From assembly GCA_963782345.1 (NCBI GenBank), contig CAWAJF010000007.1, positions 124,001 to 188,000 of the forward strand: 64,000 nucleotides of DNA. The letters run 5' to 3'. The notes beneath the pieces are model-generated. The model ran no database searches. It was given only the letters and a program-made list of their open reading frames with translations, and was not told the origin of the DNA. Source of the DNA: DASUPK01 sp963782345 (GTDB lineage: Bacteria; Actinomycetota; Thermoleophilia; Solirubrobacterales; 70-9). Position 1 is the stretch's first letter. Every line of letters starts with the position of its first letter. Made by a program: the position numbers and the translations under genes. This document shows positions 40,353 to 48,842 of the stretch, piece after piece.

Positions 40353-41987
40353 ATGCCCGCTCGCGACCGAGAGCTGGTGACACCGCCACCGACTCTCGCG
40401 GGTCTCCAGGAGCTGTCAGGCCCAGCGCTGATCGCGATGCTGGTCGCCAGCGCGATCGCCGTGGCGGACGGCCTGGCGTCGAACCAAGCGGTCATCATCG
40501 GGCTCCTCGCGATCCCTCCCGTGATCGCTGCGATGAGCGCGTCCCTGCCCGAGACCGCGGTGGTCGCGGCCTTCTGCCTCGTCCTGGGCGCCCTCTCGAT
40601 CGTCTGGAACCAGGGGATTGACGGCGGCCAGCGCCTGGTCGCTTTGGCGACCGTCGCCGCGGGGATGCTGGCCGGCCTCTGGGTGGCCGGCCTCCGGCTG
40701 AAGCTCAATCGAGAGCAGGCCGCCTCCGACCTGCTGGCGGACGCCGGCGCGCTGATGGAGGACGTCCTGGACCGGAGGCAGCGAGCCCAGCACCTCGCTG
40801 AGCTCGCGGTCAGGGGCCTCGGGGACGTCTCGATGGTCGACATGGTGATGGCCGACGGATCGATCCAGCGGTTGGCCGCAAGGGGCCGCGACACCGAGGT
40901 CGCGGACCACTTCCTGAAGCTGCGAGCCAGCGCTCCGATCGATCCGCAGGGCCCCCATCCGGTCGCGGAGGTGATCCGCACGGGCCGGACCGTCTACCTC
41001 GACCGGCTCTCCGACAAGGACATCGAAGGGATCACCACTCGCGAGAGCGAGCGGGAATTGCTTCGCAGGCACCGCTTCAGGTCGTGCATCGTCCTCCCAC
41101 TCGGCGCCCGGGGCTCCGTGCTCGGGGCTCTGACCCTGTGGATCATGCGCCCCACCAAGGCCTTCGACGAGACCGCTCGCCGCACCGCCAAGCGCCTCGC
41201 CGACCGGGCCGCCCTCGCGCTCGACAACGCCCGGTTGCACGAGCAGCAGGCGCACATCGCCTCGGTCCTCCAACACAGCCTCCTGCCGCGTTCCCTGCCG
41301 GAGATCAAGGGCTTCGAGGCCTCCTCGCGCTTCCTCGCCGCCGGAGAGGCCTACGAGGTCGGCGGGGACTTCTATGACGTCTTCCGAACCGGGTCCGGCA
41401 CCTGGACGGCGGTGATCGGCGATGTTTGCGGCAAGGGCCCGGAGGCGGCTTCGCTGACCGCTCTGGCGCGCTACACCGTCCGAACCGCATCCTCACCGGA
41501 GAGTCCGCCGAGCCAGGTCCTGCGAACGCTGCACGACTCGATCAGCTCCGAGCGCTCCGACCTTCGTTTCTGCACGGCCGCGCTGGCGCGCATCCAGACC
41601 CCGTCGAACGGGCGCGGATCCGCGCACCTCACCGTCTCCCTCGGCGGCCACCCCCTCCCGCTGATCCTCCGCAAGGGTGGCCGGGTGGACTCCGTCGGCG
41701 AGCCGGGGACGCTGCTGGGCGCCCTCCCCTCCCCCGTCCTCGCCGATGTCGAGGCGACCCTCGCCGTCGGTGACTCACTGATCCTCTATACGGACGGGAT
41801 GCTGGACGCCCGGGACCGCGGCAGCGGCGATGACCCTGAGTGGATCGCCAAGGAGCTCGGAAAGGCGGCCGGCGAGAGCGCGGACCAGATCGCCGAGCGG
41901 CTCTCCAAGGCCGCGATCGAGCGCCACGGCGGCGAGCCACGGGACGACATCGCGGTCCTCGTCCTGAACCGGCGCGGCGCCCGGTAG
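40353..41987 (+). CDS. Membrane sensor with GAF and RsbU-type PP2C serine phosphatase domains
   Basis: The 544-residue product has an N-terminal membrane region of four or five helices (about 25-120), a GAF-like domain (QRAQHLAELAVRGLGDVSMVDM to LGALTLWIM), a linker helix (DNARLHEQQAHIASVLQHSLLP) and a SpoIIE/RsbU phosphatase domain (EVGGDFYDVF, VIGDVCGKGPEAASLTA, LILYTDGMLDARD, RDDIAVLVLNR). The metal-binding Asp residues are present. Such proteins dephosphorylate anti-anti-sigma factors. No partner STAS or anti-sigma gene is in the window. Confidence 0.9.
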   Translation: MPARDRELVTPPPTLAGLQELSGPALIAMLVASAIAVADGLASNQAVIIGLLAIPPVIAAMSASLPETAVVAAFCLVLGALSIVWNQGIDGGQRLVALATVAAGMLAGLWVAGLRLKLNREQAASDLLADAGALMEDVLDRRQRAQHLAELAVRGLGDVSMVDMVMADGSIQRLAARGRDTEVADHFLKLRASAPIDPQGPHPVAEVIRTGRTVYLDRLSDKDIEGITTRESERELLRRHRFRSCIVLPLGARGSVLGALTLWIMRPTKAFDETARRTAKRLADRAALALDNARLHEQQAHIASVLQHSLLPRSLPEIKGFEASSRFLAAGEAYEVGGDFYDVFRTGSGTWTAVIGDVCGKGPEAASLTALARYTVRTASSPESPPSQVLRTLHDSISSERSDLRFCTAALARIQTPSNGRGSAHLTVSLGGHPLPLILRKGGRVDSVGEPGTLLGALPSPVLADVEATLAVGDSLILYTDGMLDARDRGSGDDPEWIAKELGKAAGESADQIAERLSKAAIERHGGEPRDDIAVLVLNRRGAR

Positions 41988-41992
41988 CGCGC

Positions 41993-42727
41993 TTGGCGGC
42001 CAAGCCGGTCCACATCGGCTGCTCGGGCTGGGTCTACCCCCACTGGCGCGAGCGCCTCTATCCGAAGGGCCTGCCGCAAAGGCGCTGGCTCTCGCACTAC
42101 GCGGAGCACTACGACACGGTCGAGGTGAACAGCACCTTCTACCGCCTCGCCTCCCCGACCGCGGTCGAGGCCTGGGTCGAGCAGAGCCCGCCGGGATTCA
42201 TCTTCTCCGTCAAGGCCAGTCGCTACCTCACCCACGTCAAGCGGCTGAAGATGCTGGACCCCTACATCGAGCGCTTCTACGAGCCGCTCGAGGCGCTCAC
42301 CGCGACCGAGAAGCTCGGACCGGTCCTCTGGCAGCTGCCCGAGAACTTCCACCGCGACGACGAGCGGCTGGCGGGCGCCCTCGCCGCGTTACCCGAGGGG
42401 CGCCACGCGTTCGAGTTCCGCCACGCCAGCTGGTTCACCGAGGAGGTCTATTCGCAGCTCCGCGAGCACGGCGCGGCCCTGGTGATCGGGGACGATCCCG
42501 GCCGCCCCTTCCAGACCCTGGAGCGGACCACCGACTGGACCTTCATCCGCTTTCACCGCGGCAACCGCGGGCGCGAAGGCAACTACTCCCCCTCGGAGAT
42601 CGACACCTGGGCCCGCCGAATCGCCCAGTGGCGCCGAACCACCGAGGTCTTCGCCTACTACAACAACGATTGGCAGGGCTATGCCCTCCGCGACGCGAAC
42701 CGCCTGAAGAAGCGCCTCGGCGCCTAG
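41993..42727 (+). CDS. DUF72 family protein (YecE-like), copy 2
   Basis: The 244-residue product has the family landmarks VHIGCSGWVYPHWRERLYP, YDTVEVNSTFYRL, FSVKASRYLTHVKRL, HAFEFRHASWF, FIRFHRGN and VFAYYNNDWQGYALRDA. It is closer to the canonical YecE length than copy 1 at 37892. TTG start at 41993, five bases after the phosphatase stop, so co-transcription is likely. The stop shares CTAG with the convergent PRC-barrel gene. Confidence 0.85.
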   Translation: MAAKPVHIGCSGWVYPHWRERLYPKGLPQRRWLSHYAEHYDTVEVNSTFYRLASPTAVEAWVEQSPPGFIFSVKASRYLTHVKRLKMLDPYIERFYEPLEALTATEKLGPVLWQLPENFHRDDERLAGALAALPEGRHAFEFRHASWFTEEVYSQLREHGAALVIGDDPGRPFQTLERTTDWTFIRFHRGNRGREGNYSPSEIDTWARRIAQWRRTTEVFAYYNNDWQGYALRDANRLKKRLGA

Positions 42728-43062
42728 CGCCGGCGCCAGCTGCCGCCGAGCAGCTTCCCGAGACGGCCTGCGCGGCGCGGCGTGAACTCCGGGGCGCCCC
42801 TCTCCGGTGTCGGCAGCTCGGCGCAGGCTGCGGAGTCGATTGTCAACCGAACCGCCCGCTCCGCGGTCCGGGCGACCTCCGGCGCATCGACGAAGCGGAG
42901 ATCGCCATCGGTCATCTCGATCACGAACCCATCCAGGATGTGCTCGCGGAAGTTGTCGACCATCTCATCGACGACGCCGACCTGCTTGCCGTCAACGGCA
43001 TAGACGGGCGTGCCGCGCTGCACGGCCGCGTAGTGGATGGGATACCCGTCGTCCTCTTTCAC
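42724..43062 (-). CDS. Small PRC-barrel-like protein
   Basis: The 112-residue product (GYPIHYAAVQRGTPVYAVDG, KQVGVVDEMVDNFREHILDG, FVIEMTDGDLRFVDAPEVA) looks like a PRC-barrel fold with a basic C-terminal tail (AGRLGKLLGGSWRRR). The start is GTG at 43062, placed 7 bases after a TATATT box; the longer frame upstream is non-homologous. PRC-barrel proteins occur in RNA processing and photosynthetic reaction centres; the function here is unknown. Confidence 0.72.
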   Translation of the reverse strand: MKEDDGYPIHYAAVQRGTPVYAVDGKQVGVVDEMVDNFREHILDGFVIEMTDGDLRFVDAPEVARTAERAVRLTIDSAACAELPTPERGAPEFTPRRAGRLGKLLGGSWRRR

Positions 43063-43069
43063 GGAGAGA

Positions 43070-43075
43070 AATATA
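43070..43075 (-). promoter_or_regulatory. Candidate leaderless -10 box for the PRC-barrel gene
   Basis: On the reverse strand TATATT ends 7 bases before the GTG at 43062, a striking AT-rich island. Confidence 0.65.
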
Positions 43076-43147
43076 CGAGGCGGCCTGCCCGACGACGCAG
43101 ACCGGCTCCGCGGGCGAGCGGGACCTGGCGCGGTTTCCCGCCGCGCG

Positions 43148-44008
43148 TCACCCCAGCCTCTCCCGCGCATCTGGCTCCTCCAGGAAGTCGGCGATCGCAC
43201 GCGAGAGCCGGCCGCCCTGCCAGGCCAGTGGCGACTTGCCGGGCTCCTCGCTGACCAGGCGCGCCCTCGGCAGGCGCTCGGCCCACGCCTCGGCCACCGC
43301 GTAGGGGTGGCCCGGGTCGGCCTCGTCGTAGCTCGCGACGACGAGCGCGGGAACGTCGAGGGCCTCCAGTTCCTCGAGCCCGTCGAATGCCCGCGATCGA
43401 GGCACCTCCCGCAACGCTCGCGCGACGGCCTCCGGATGGCGATGGAGTCCCATCCGCTCCCGCGTGATCCGCAGCGCAGTCTCCGCCCAGGCCGGATCGG
43501 CGCCGAGCGAGGCCTCATAGGCCTCCATGAAGCCGTCGATCCCGCCCCGATCCAATCCGTCGGCGAGACGATCCCAGTAGGTCAGGGTCTCCTCGGATGC
43601 GGGCAGCCCGAGCGTCGCCGGGCCTGCGAGCACGAGCGCGGCCACATCCCCGGCGTGCTCGAGGGCATGCGCCACGGCGGTGTGGCAGCCCATCGAGTGC
43701 CCGGCGAGCACGGGCCGCGCATCGGGAGCGCGCTCCACCGCCACGGCTCTCAGGTCGCCCGACAGCGCCCCGTAGCCATACCCGGCTCCCTCCGGCGCCG
43801 GGTCCGACTCGCCGTGGCCCCGAGCGTCGTAGGAGATCTGCCGGTATCCGCGGCGGACCAGCGCATTGGAGCCGTGCAGCACATAGCGCCGAGTGGCAGT
43901 GATCCCGTGCAGCAGAATGACGGGGTTCCCCTCCCCCACCTCCTCGCCGGAGAGCTGCACTCCGGCGGACTCGACCTCGAAGGGACTGGGCTCGAGGGTG
44001 CCGGGCAT
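43148..44008 (-). CDS. Alpha/beta hydrolase with unusual catalytic His region
   Basis: The 286-residue product has oxyanion region VILLHGITATRRYV, SYDARGHGESDPA, nucleophile elbow VLAGHSMGCHTAVAHAL and a likely acid in VVASYDEADPGHP. At the usual catalytic His (GHSP..) it has EEPGKSPLAWQGG, with Lys instead. The enzyme may use another His or be non-hydrolytic. ATG at 44008, two bases after the peroxiredoxin stop. It is the last gene of a run 45107-43148. Confidence 0.82.
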   Translation of the reverse strand: MPGTLEPSPFEVESAGVQLSGEEVGEGNPVILLHGITATRRYVLHGSNALVRRGYRQISYDARGHGESDPAPEGAGYGYGALSGDLRAVAVERAPDARPVLAGHSMGCHTAVAHALEHAGDVAALVLAGPATLGLPASEETLTYWDRLADGLDRGGIDGFMEAYEASLGADPAWAETALRITRERMGLHRHPEAVARALREVPRSRAFDGLEELEALDVPALVVASYDEADPGHPYAVAEAWAERLPRARLVSEEPGKSPLAWQGGRLSRAIADFLEEPDARERLG

Positions 44009-44010
44009 TC

Positions 44011-44466
44011 TCAGGCGAGCGCGGAGACCGCTCTCTCGAGGTCCCCGGCGTCCTGGTAGCGCAGCCCGAGGGGGGCCACGTGGCGGTGGCGCAGGACGCC
44101 ATCGCCATCGACCAGGAACACCGCCCGGCGGATGAACCCGGTGGGCCCGAGCACCCCGTAGGATCGGGCGACCTTCTTGCCAGGGTCCGAGAGGAGCGGC
44201 ACGGTGAGGCCGTGGCGCTCGGCGAACTCCTCGTGGGATGAGACCGACTGCGGGGAGATCCCGATCACCGGCACGCCGAGTGCCTCGAGCCGGTCGCCGT
44301 CGTCGCGGTAGGAGCAGAACTGCCTCGTGCATACGGGGGTGAAATCGCCCGGGTAGAACGCGAGGATCACACCCGTGTCCTGGAAGTCGCTGAGCCGATA
44401 GGTCTTCGACCCCGTGCCGTCGAGCTCGAACGGGGGCGCCTGGTCGCCGACGCGGAGCTTGGCCAT
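44011..44466 (-). CDS. Peroxiredoxin (AhpC/TSA, Bcp-like)
   Basis: The 151-residue product has the peroxidatic site in LAFYPGDFTPVCTRQFCSYRD, the catalytic Arg region in FIRRAVFLVDGDG, and the N-terminal VGDQAPPFELDG. The second Cys four residues after the first (CTRQFC) could be resolving, as in atypical 2-Cys enzymes. It reduces hydroperoxides with thioredoxin. The ATG shares one base with the cyclophilin stop (TGATG), so the two are coupled. Confidence 0.9.
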   Translation of the reverse strand: MAKLRVGDQAPPFELDGTGSKTYRLSDFQDTGVILAFYPGDFTPVCTRQFCSYRDDGDRLEALGVPVIGISPQSVSSHEEFAERHGLTVPLLSDPGKKVARSYGVLGPTGFIRRAVFLVDGDGVLRHRHVAPLGLRYQDAGDLERAVSALA

Positions 44467-45107
44467 CAGCCGCCCTCGATCGTGATTCGCCGGATCACGA
44501 CGGGCAGCTTCGGCTTGCCACTCGCCGTCCCGAGCTGCTCGATCCGCTGCACGACGTCGAACCCGCTCGTCACTCGCCCGAGCAGCGCATAGTCCGGGGT
44601 CAGGCCGGCGTCGGCCTCGGTCACCACGAAGAACTGGCTCCCGGATCGCCCCGGCGGCTCAGCCGGGCTCTTCGCCATCGCAACGATCCCCCGCGTGTAG
44701 GAGAGGTCTCGCGGAGGCGGCTCATCGACGAAGTACCCGGGGCCACCGGTGCCGGTGCCGGTCGGGTCGCCGCCCTGGACGACGAAACCGGGAACGATGC
44801 GGTGAAAGGCCGTGTCGTCGTAGAAGCCACGCCGGGCAAGGTACGCGAACGAGGAGGTGGTCTTTGGCGCCATCTTCGTCTCGAGCGCGATCTTGAAGCT
44901 TCCGCAGCTCGTCTCGACCGTTGCGGTTGCCGGCGAATGCAGGGTCCGCGTCGGGCGCGCCAGATGAACCTGCTTCGGAGCGGGCGCGGAGACCTTGGTG
45001 CAGCCGGCGGGCAGCGCGACGCTGGAGGTCTCTCCCCCACCGCCTCCGCATCCCACCAGCAGCATCAACGCCAGCGAGACGGGCACCGCTGTGCGCCGGA
45101 ATCTCAA
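44466..45107 (-). CDS. Cyclophilin-type peptidyl-prolyl isomerase lipoprotein
   Basis: The 213-residue product has a lipoprotein signal (SLALMLLVGCGGGG with the lipobox Cys), a short linker and a cyclophilin domain: FYDDTAFHRIVPGFVVQGGD, RGIVAMAKSP, RSGSQFFVVTEADAGLTPDYALLGRV. It should act on secreted proteins at the outer face of the membrane. The start TTG at 45107 follows a TACGCT box by 8 bases. Coupled to peroxiredoxin. Confidence 0.9.
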   Translation of the reverse strand: MRFRRTAVPVSLALMLLVGCGGGGGETSSVALPAGCTKVSAPAPKQVHLARPTRTLHSPATATVETSCGSFKIALETKMAPKTTSSFAYLARRGFYDDTAFHRIVPGFVVQGGDPTGTGTGGPGYFVDEPPPRDLSYTRGIVAMAKSPAEPPGRSGSQFFVVTEADAGLTPDYALLGRVTSGFDVVQRIEQLGTASGKPKLPVVIRRITIEGG

Positions 45108-45115
45108 GACGCCGA

Positions 45116-45121
45116 AGCGTA
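45116..45121 (-). promoter_or_regulatory. Candidate leaderless -10 box for the cyclophilin lipoprotein
   Basis: On the reverse strand TACGCT ends 8 bases before the TTG at 45107. Confidence 0.48.
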
Positions 45122-45147
45122 CTCGCGGCGCCTGCGATCATCGCCCC

Positions 45148-45816
45148 ATGGAGGCCGGCCATGATCCCGCCCCGCCAAGCAGGCGGATTCGCCTGGCCGG
45201 CAGGGCCATCAACACCCTGGTCGCACGAGCTCCGTTCGCCTGGCCCTTGCTGCGCGGCTTCAGCCACCGGTACTGGGAGGGACGGGCGCAAACCTGGGGA
45301 GCGCGCGTCCACCACGCCGGGGCGATCCACCTCGCCCCCCTCGCGGCCGCTCTCCTGCACGTCCGGCCCGAGCCGGAGCGGGCCCTCGACATCGGCACCG
45401 GCCTCGGCGACGGGGCGTTGCTGATCGCGCGCGAGTTCCCCCGTGCGCGTGTGCGCGGCGTCGACCTCTCGCCCGAGATGGTTCGCCGTGCTCAGGAGCG
45501 GATCGGCCTCGACCCCGAGGGACGGGTCGCCTTCAAGGTCGCGGACGCATCGCGCCTGCCGTTCGACGACGACTCCTTCGATCTGGTCGCACAGCTGAAT
45601 GTGCCGCCCTTCTTCGCCGAGATCGGGCGCGTGCTCCGCCCGGGAGGCTTCGCCATCGTCGCGGCAAGCTGGGGGGATCGCACCCCCTTCTACACGCCGG
45701 ATTCGGTTCTCTCACGCGGATTCCGGAAAGCCGGCCTTGAGGAGTACGAGCGAGGCCAGGCCGCGGAGGGCACCTACTATGTGGCCCGGCGACCTCCTGA
45801 CGGGCCGCGCAACTAG
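45148..45816 (+). CDS. SAM-dependent class I methyltransferase
   Basis: The 222-residue product has a 70-residue N-terminal helical part (INTLVARAPFAWPLLRGFS), then motif I ALDIGTGLGDGALLIA, the acidic end of strand 2 in RGVDLSPEMVRRAQERI, DASRLPFDDDSFDLV and VLRPGGFAIVAASWG. It resembles UbiE/MenG-type enzymes acting on small lipophilic substrates, but the substrate is unknown. ATG at 45148, divergent from the cyclophilin gene. Its TAG stop forms part of the next gene's -10 box. Confidence 0.85.
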   Translation: MEAGHDPAPPSRRIRLAGRAINTLVARAPFAWPLLRGFSHRYWEGRAQTWGARVHHAGAIHLAPLAAALLHVRPEPERALDIGTGLGDGALLIAREFPRARVRGVDLSPEMVRRAQERIGLDPEGRVAFKVADASRLPFDDDSFDLVAQLNVPPFFAEIGRVLRPGGFAIVAASWGDRTPFYTPDSVLSRGFRKAGLEEYERGQAAEGTYYVARRPPDGPRN

Positions 45817-45819
45817 ATT
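45814..45819 (+). promoter_or_regulatory. Candidate leaderless -10 box for the diacylglycerol kinase, on the upstream stop codon
   Basis: TAGATT begins with the TAG stop of the methyltransferase and ends 6 bases before the ATG at 45826. Confidence 0.58.
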
Positions 45820-45825
45820 CACCGG

Positions 45826-46719
45826 ATGGGCCTCGACCGCCGCCACGTGCTGCTCGTGAACCCGCACTCCGCGGGGGGCCGTACGCTCAAGCTCCTGCCG
45901 GAGGTCGAGCGCGAGCTCGCCTCCCGCCGGGTGGACTACCGGGTGGTCCGCACGGAGACCCTCGAGCACGGCGTCGGCGAGGCGGAGCGTGCCGCCGCGG
46001 CCGGCGAGGTCCCCGTGGTGATGAGCGGCGACGGCCTGATCGGCGCGATCGGCGGCGCCCTGGCGGAGAGGGACGCGGCGATGGGGATCATCCCCGGCGG
46101 CCGCGGCAACGACCTGGCGCGGGTGCTCGGCATCCCGAACGAGCCGGCCGGATCGGTCGCCGCGCTCGCTGCGGGACACGAGCGGGAGATCGACGTGGGC
46201 GAGGCGAACGGGAGACGCTTTCTGTGCATCGCCTCCTGCGGCTTCGACTCCGAGGCCAACCGGGTGGCCAACGAGACGCATTTCGTCCGCGGCAACCTCG
46301 TCTACGCCTACGCCGCGGTCAGGGTGCTCGCCTCCTGGAAGCCGGCGGCGTTCAAGGTGACCCTGGACGGCGGCGACCCCTTCGAGTTCGACGGCTACTC
46401 CGTGGCGGTCGGGAACAGCCAGGCCTTCGGCGGTGGGATGTTCATCGCTCCGCACGCCGAGCTCGACGACGGGCTCCTCGACGTGATCACCGTGAGCGAC
46501 GTCAGCAAGCTCCGCTACATCAAGGGACTGCCCAAGGTCTTCAAGGGCGAGCACCTCGAGAACGAGGAGGTCACCGAGATGCGGGGCGCCACGGTCGAGG
46601 TCAGCGCCGACCGCGACTTCGCCGTCTACGCCGACGGCGAGCACCTCACGGACCTGCCGGCGACCATTCGCACGCTCACTCGCGCGCTCCGGGTGATCGC
46701 GCCCCGGGGGCCCACCTAA
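45826..46719 (+). CDS. Diacylglycerol/lipid kinase family protein
   Basis: The 297-residue product has the DAGK catalytic domain: VLLVNPHSAGGRTLKLLPEVE, VVMSGDGLIGAIGGALAER (GGDG variant SGDG), MGIIPGGRGNDLARVLGIP and CIASCGFDSEANRVAN, then the C-terminal beta-domain ending DFAVYADGEHLTDLP. It phosphorylates diacylglycerol or a related lipid. Position before murT suggests an envelope role, such as recycling lipid carriers, which is inference. Confidence 0.9.
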   Translation: MGLDRRHVLLVNPHSAGGRTLKLLPEVERELASRRVDYRVVRTETLEHGVGEAERAAAAGEVPVVMSGDGLIGAIGGALAERDAAMGIIPGGRGNDLARVLGIPNEPAGSVAALAAGHEREIDVGEANGRRFLCIASCGFDSEANRVANETHFVRGNLVYAYAAVRVLASWKPAAFKVTLDGGDPFEFDGYSVAVGNSQAFGGGMFIAPHAELDDGLLDVITVSDVSKLRYIKGLPKVFKGEHLENEEVTEMRGATVEVSADRDFAVYADGEHLTDLPATIRTLTRALRVIAPRGPT

Positions 46720-46722
46720 CCT
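46717..46722 (+). promoter_or_regulatory. Possible -10 box ahead of murT, on the upstream stop codon
   Basis: TAACCT begins with the TAA stop of the kinase gene and ends 9 bases before the ATG at 46732, slightly further than in the other cases. Confidence 0.4.
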
Positions 46723-46731
46723 GCTCCGGCA

Positions 46732-48108
46732 ATGAGCGGTCTCTTCGAGGCGAAGCGCGGTCTCGCCCGCGCCGTCGGCGCACTGAGCCGCCGCAGCGGT
46801 CGCGGTGGAGGCACGACGCTGCCCGGGCGGCTTCTGGTCCGCATGGCTCCCGACGCGATCGAAAGGCTCGCGTCCAGCCTCGACCGCGGGTCGATCGTGG
46901 TCAGCTCGACGAACGGGAAGACCACGACCGCGGGCATGATCGCCGGGATCCTCCAGGCCGCAGGTCGGCGCCCGGTTCACAACCGCGCCGGATCGAACAT
47001 GCACTGGGGCGTGGCCACCGCCCTGCTCGAGCAGTCCGGGGACGAGGGGCTGTTCGAGCTGGACGAGGCCTGGCTGCCACGCGTGGCCCCGAGCCTGCGT
47101 CCCCGGCTGCTCGTCCTCGGCAATCTCTTCCGGGACCAGCTCGATCGCTACGGGGAGCTGGAGCGGCTCGCGGACGAGTGGGCGGAGCTCGTCGCCGCGA
47201 TGGAGGGATCGTGCGAGTTCGCCCTGAACGCCGACGATCCCCTGATCGCGGACCTCGGTCGCGACCGGGAGCTGCGCAGGCGCCCCGGCGTCACCTACTT
47301 CGGGATCGAGGACGCGAGCCAGGCGCTGCCGGAGCTCCAGCACGCCCACGATGCGAAGCACTGCCGCCGGTGCGGCGCGCCGTACTCCTACGAGCGCGCC
47401 TTCGTCGGCCATCTCGGCCACTACATCTGCCCCAACTGCCATGCCGACCGGCCCACGCCGGACATCGCCGCGACCGAGATCGAGCTGCACGGGATCTCCG
47501 GCTCGACCGTGCGAATCGCCACGCCGGACGGCGACCTGCGGGTCGAACTGCCCCTCCCCGGCCTCTACAACGTCTACAACGCGCTCGCCGCCGTCGCCGC
47601 CGGCCTTCGCTCCAACATCCCGCTGGAGCAGGTCCGCGAGGGCCTCGAGTCGATGCGGGCCGTCTTCGGGCGCGTCGAGACCATCGAGGTCGCCGGCAAG
47701 CCCGTCTCCATCCTCCTGATCAAGAACCCGGCCGGCGCCAACGAGGTGCTGCGCACCCTGACCCTCGAATCCTCGAACGGCGGCATCGACCTTTGGCTCG
47801 CGCTGAATGACCGGATCGCCGACGGGCGCGACGTCTCCTGGATCTGGGACGCCGACTTCGAGCTGCTGTCGGGCGGCGTCCGCCGCGTGATCTGCGCCGG
47901 CACCCGGGCTCCCGAGATGGCCCTGCGCCTCAAGTACGCGGGCTGGCCGGAAGGATCGATCGAGGTGATCGAGCCGATCGCCGGCTCCCTCGACGCCGCC
48001 GTCGCCGCGGCACCGGACCGCCTCTTCGCCCTCCCCACCTACACGGCCCTGCTCGAGCTGCGGACGCTGCTGACCAACCGCGGCCTGGCGGCCGACTACT
48101 GGCAATGA
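46732..48108 (+). CDS. murT: Lipid II isoglutaminyl synthase, MurT subunit
   Basis: MurT with GatD amidates D-Glu of lipid II to D-isoglutamine. The 458-residue product is Mur-ligase-like: ATP loop VSSTNGKTTTAGMIAGIL, NRAGSNMHWGVATALL, LVLGNLFRDQLDRYGE, a Cys4 zinc ribbon inserted in the middle (HCRRCGAPYSY and YICPNCHADRP), and LPLPGLYNVYNALAAVA. The C-terminal domain contains LALNDRIADGRDVSWIWD, conserved in MurT. The partner gatD lies two genes on, separated by a methyltransferase. Confidence 0.95.
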   Translation: MSGLFEAKRGLARAVGALSRRSGRGGGTTLPGRLLVRMAPDAIERLASSLDRGSIVVSSTNGKTTTAGMIAGILQAAGRRPVHNRAGSNMHWGVATALLEQSGDEGLFELDEAWLPRVAPSLRPRLLVLGNLFRDQLDRYGELERLADEWAELVAAMEGSCEFALNADDPLIADLGRDRELRRRPGVTYFGIEDASQALPELQHAHDAKHCRRCGAPYSYERAFVGHLGHYICPNCHADRPTPDIAATEIELHGISGSTVRIATPDGDLRVELPLPGLYNVYNALAAVAAGLRSNIPLEQVREGLESMRAVFGRVETIEVAGKPVSILLIKNPAGANEVLRTLTLESSNGGIDLWLALNDRIADGRDVSWIWDADFELLSGGVRRVICAGTRAPEMALRLKYAGWPEGSIEVIEPIAGSLDAAVAAAPDRLFALPTYTALLELRTLLTNRGLAADYWQ

Positions 48109-48842
48109 CCTCGCCCGCGATCTGGCAGGAGGTCGAGTTCGGCTCCTACGGCGCGGATCTGGCCCTCTGGGTGGAGCTCGCCGCCCAGACCGCCGGGCCC
48201 GTCGCCGAGCTCGGGGCCGGAGCCGGACGCGTCGCCCTTCACCTGGCCGGTCACGGGCACGAGGTGATCGCGGTGGAGCGCGACCTGGACCTGATCCGCG
48301 AGCTCGAGCACCTCGCCAAGCAGCGTGGCGTGGCGGTCTCGGTCGTCGCGGAGGATCTGGAGTCGCCTGCCGAGATTCGCCTGCCGGTGCGCCCCGCGCT
48401 CGCGATCGGTCCGCTGCACCTGATCCAGATCGTCGATCCTCCCGCGCGCCCCGCCCTGCTCGCCCGCCTGCGCGAGATGCTCGCGCCGGGCGGCGCCCTC
48501 GCCCTGACCCTGGTCGACGAGTCCACCCTGCTCACCTCGGGCGCCGCCTCAACGCAGATCCTCCCCGACATGCGCGAGCTCGATGGCTGGGTCTACTCGA
48601 GCGAGCCCCTCTGGGTCCAGGTCGGCGACCGGGAGCTGACGATCCGGCGCCTGCGCGAGACCGTCTCTCCCGAGGGCAAGATGGAACGCGACATCCACGA
48701 CGAGACGCTCCACCGAATCGCACCCGAGGTGCTCGAGCGCGAGGCGGCCGACGCGGGGTTCCGCCCGTCCGGCAGGCGGCAGATCAACTCCGGGGAGAAC
48801 GAGGCCGACTCCACGGTGGTGCTGCTGGAGGCCCCGGCATGA
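48105..48842 (+). CDS. SAM-dependent methyltransferase between murT and gatD
   Basis: The 245-residue product has motif I VAELGAGAGRVALHLAGHG, strand 2 acidic residue in EVIAVERDLDLIREL, a motif III-like region AIGPLHLIQIVDPPARPALL and MLAPGGALALTLVDES. The C-terminal half is beta-rich. It overlaps murT (ATGA at 48105-48108) and gatD (ATGA at 48839-48842), so production of all three should be coupled. The substrate is unknown; a peptidoglycan precursor, the lipid carrier or a protein are all possible. Confidence 0.87.
   Translation: MTSPAIWQEVEFGSYGADLALWVELAAQTAGPVAELGAGAGRVALHLAGHGHEVIAVERDLDLIRELEHLAKQRGVAVSVVAEDLESPAEIRLPVRPALAIGPLHLIQIVDPPARPALLARLREMLAPGGALALTLVDESTLLTSGAASTQILPDMRELDGWVYSSEPLWVQVGDRELTIRRLRETVSPEGKMERDIHDETLHRIAPEVLEREAADAGFRPSGRRQINSGENEADSTVVLLEAPA

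Noticed and set aside
45712..48105. A 797-codon open frame on the reverse strand
   Set aside because: It lies entirely opposite the lipid kinase and murT genes, which have full domain signatures. Its Arg/Gly/Asp/His-rich translation is the usual GC-skew shadow.
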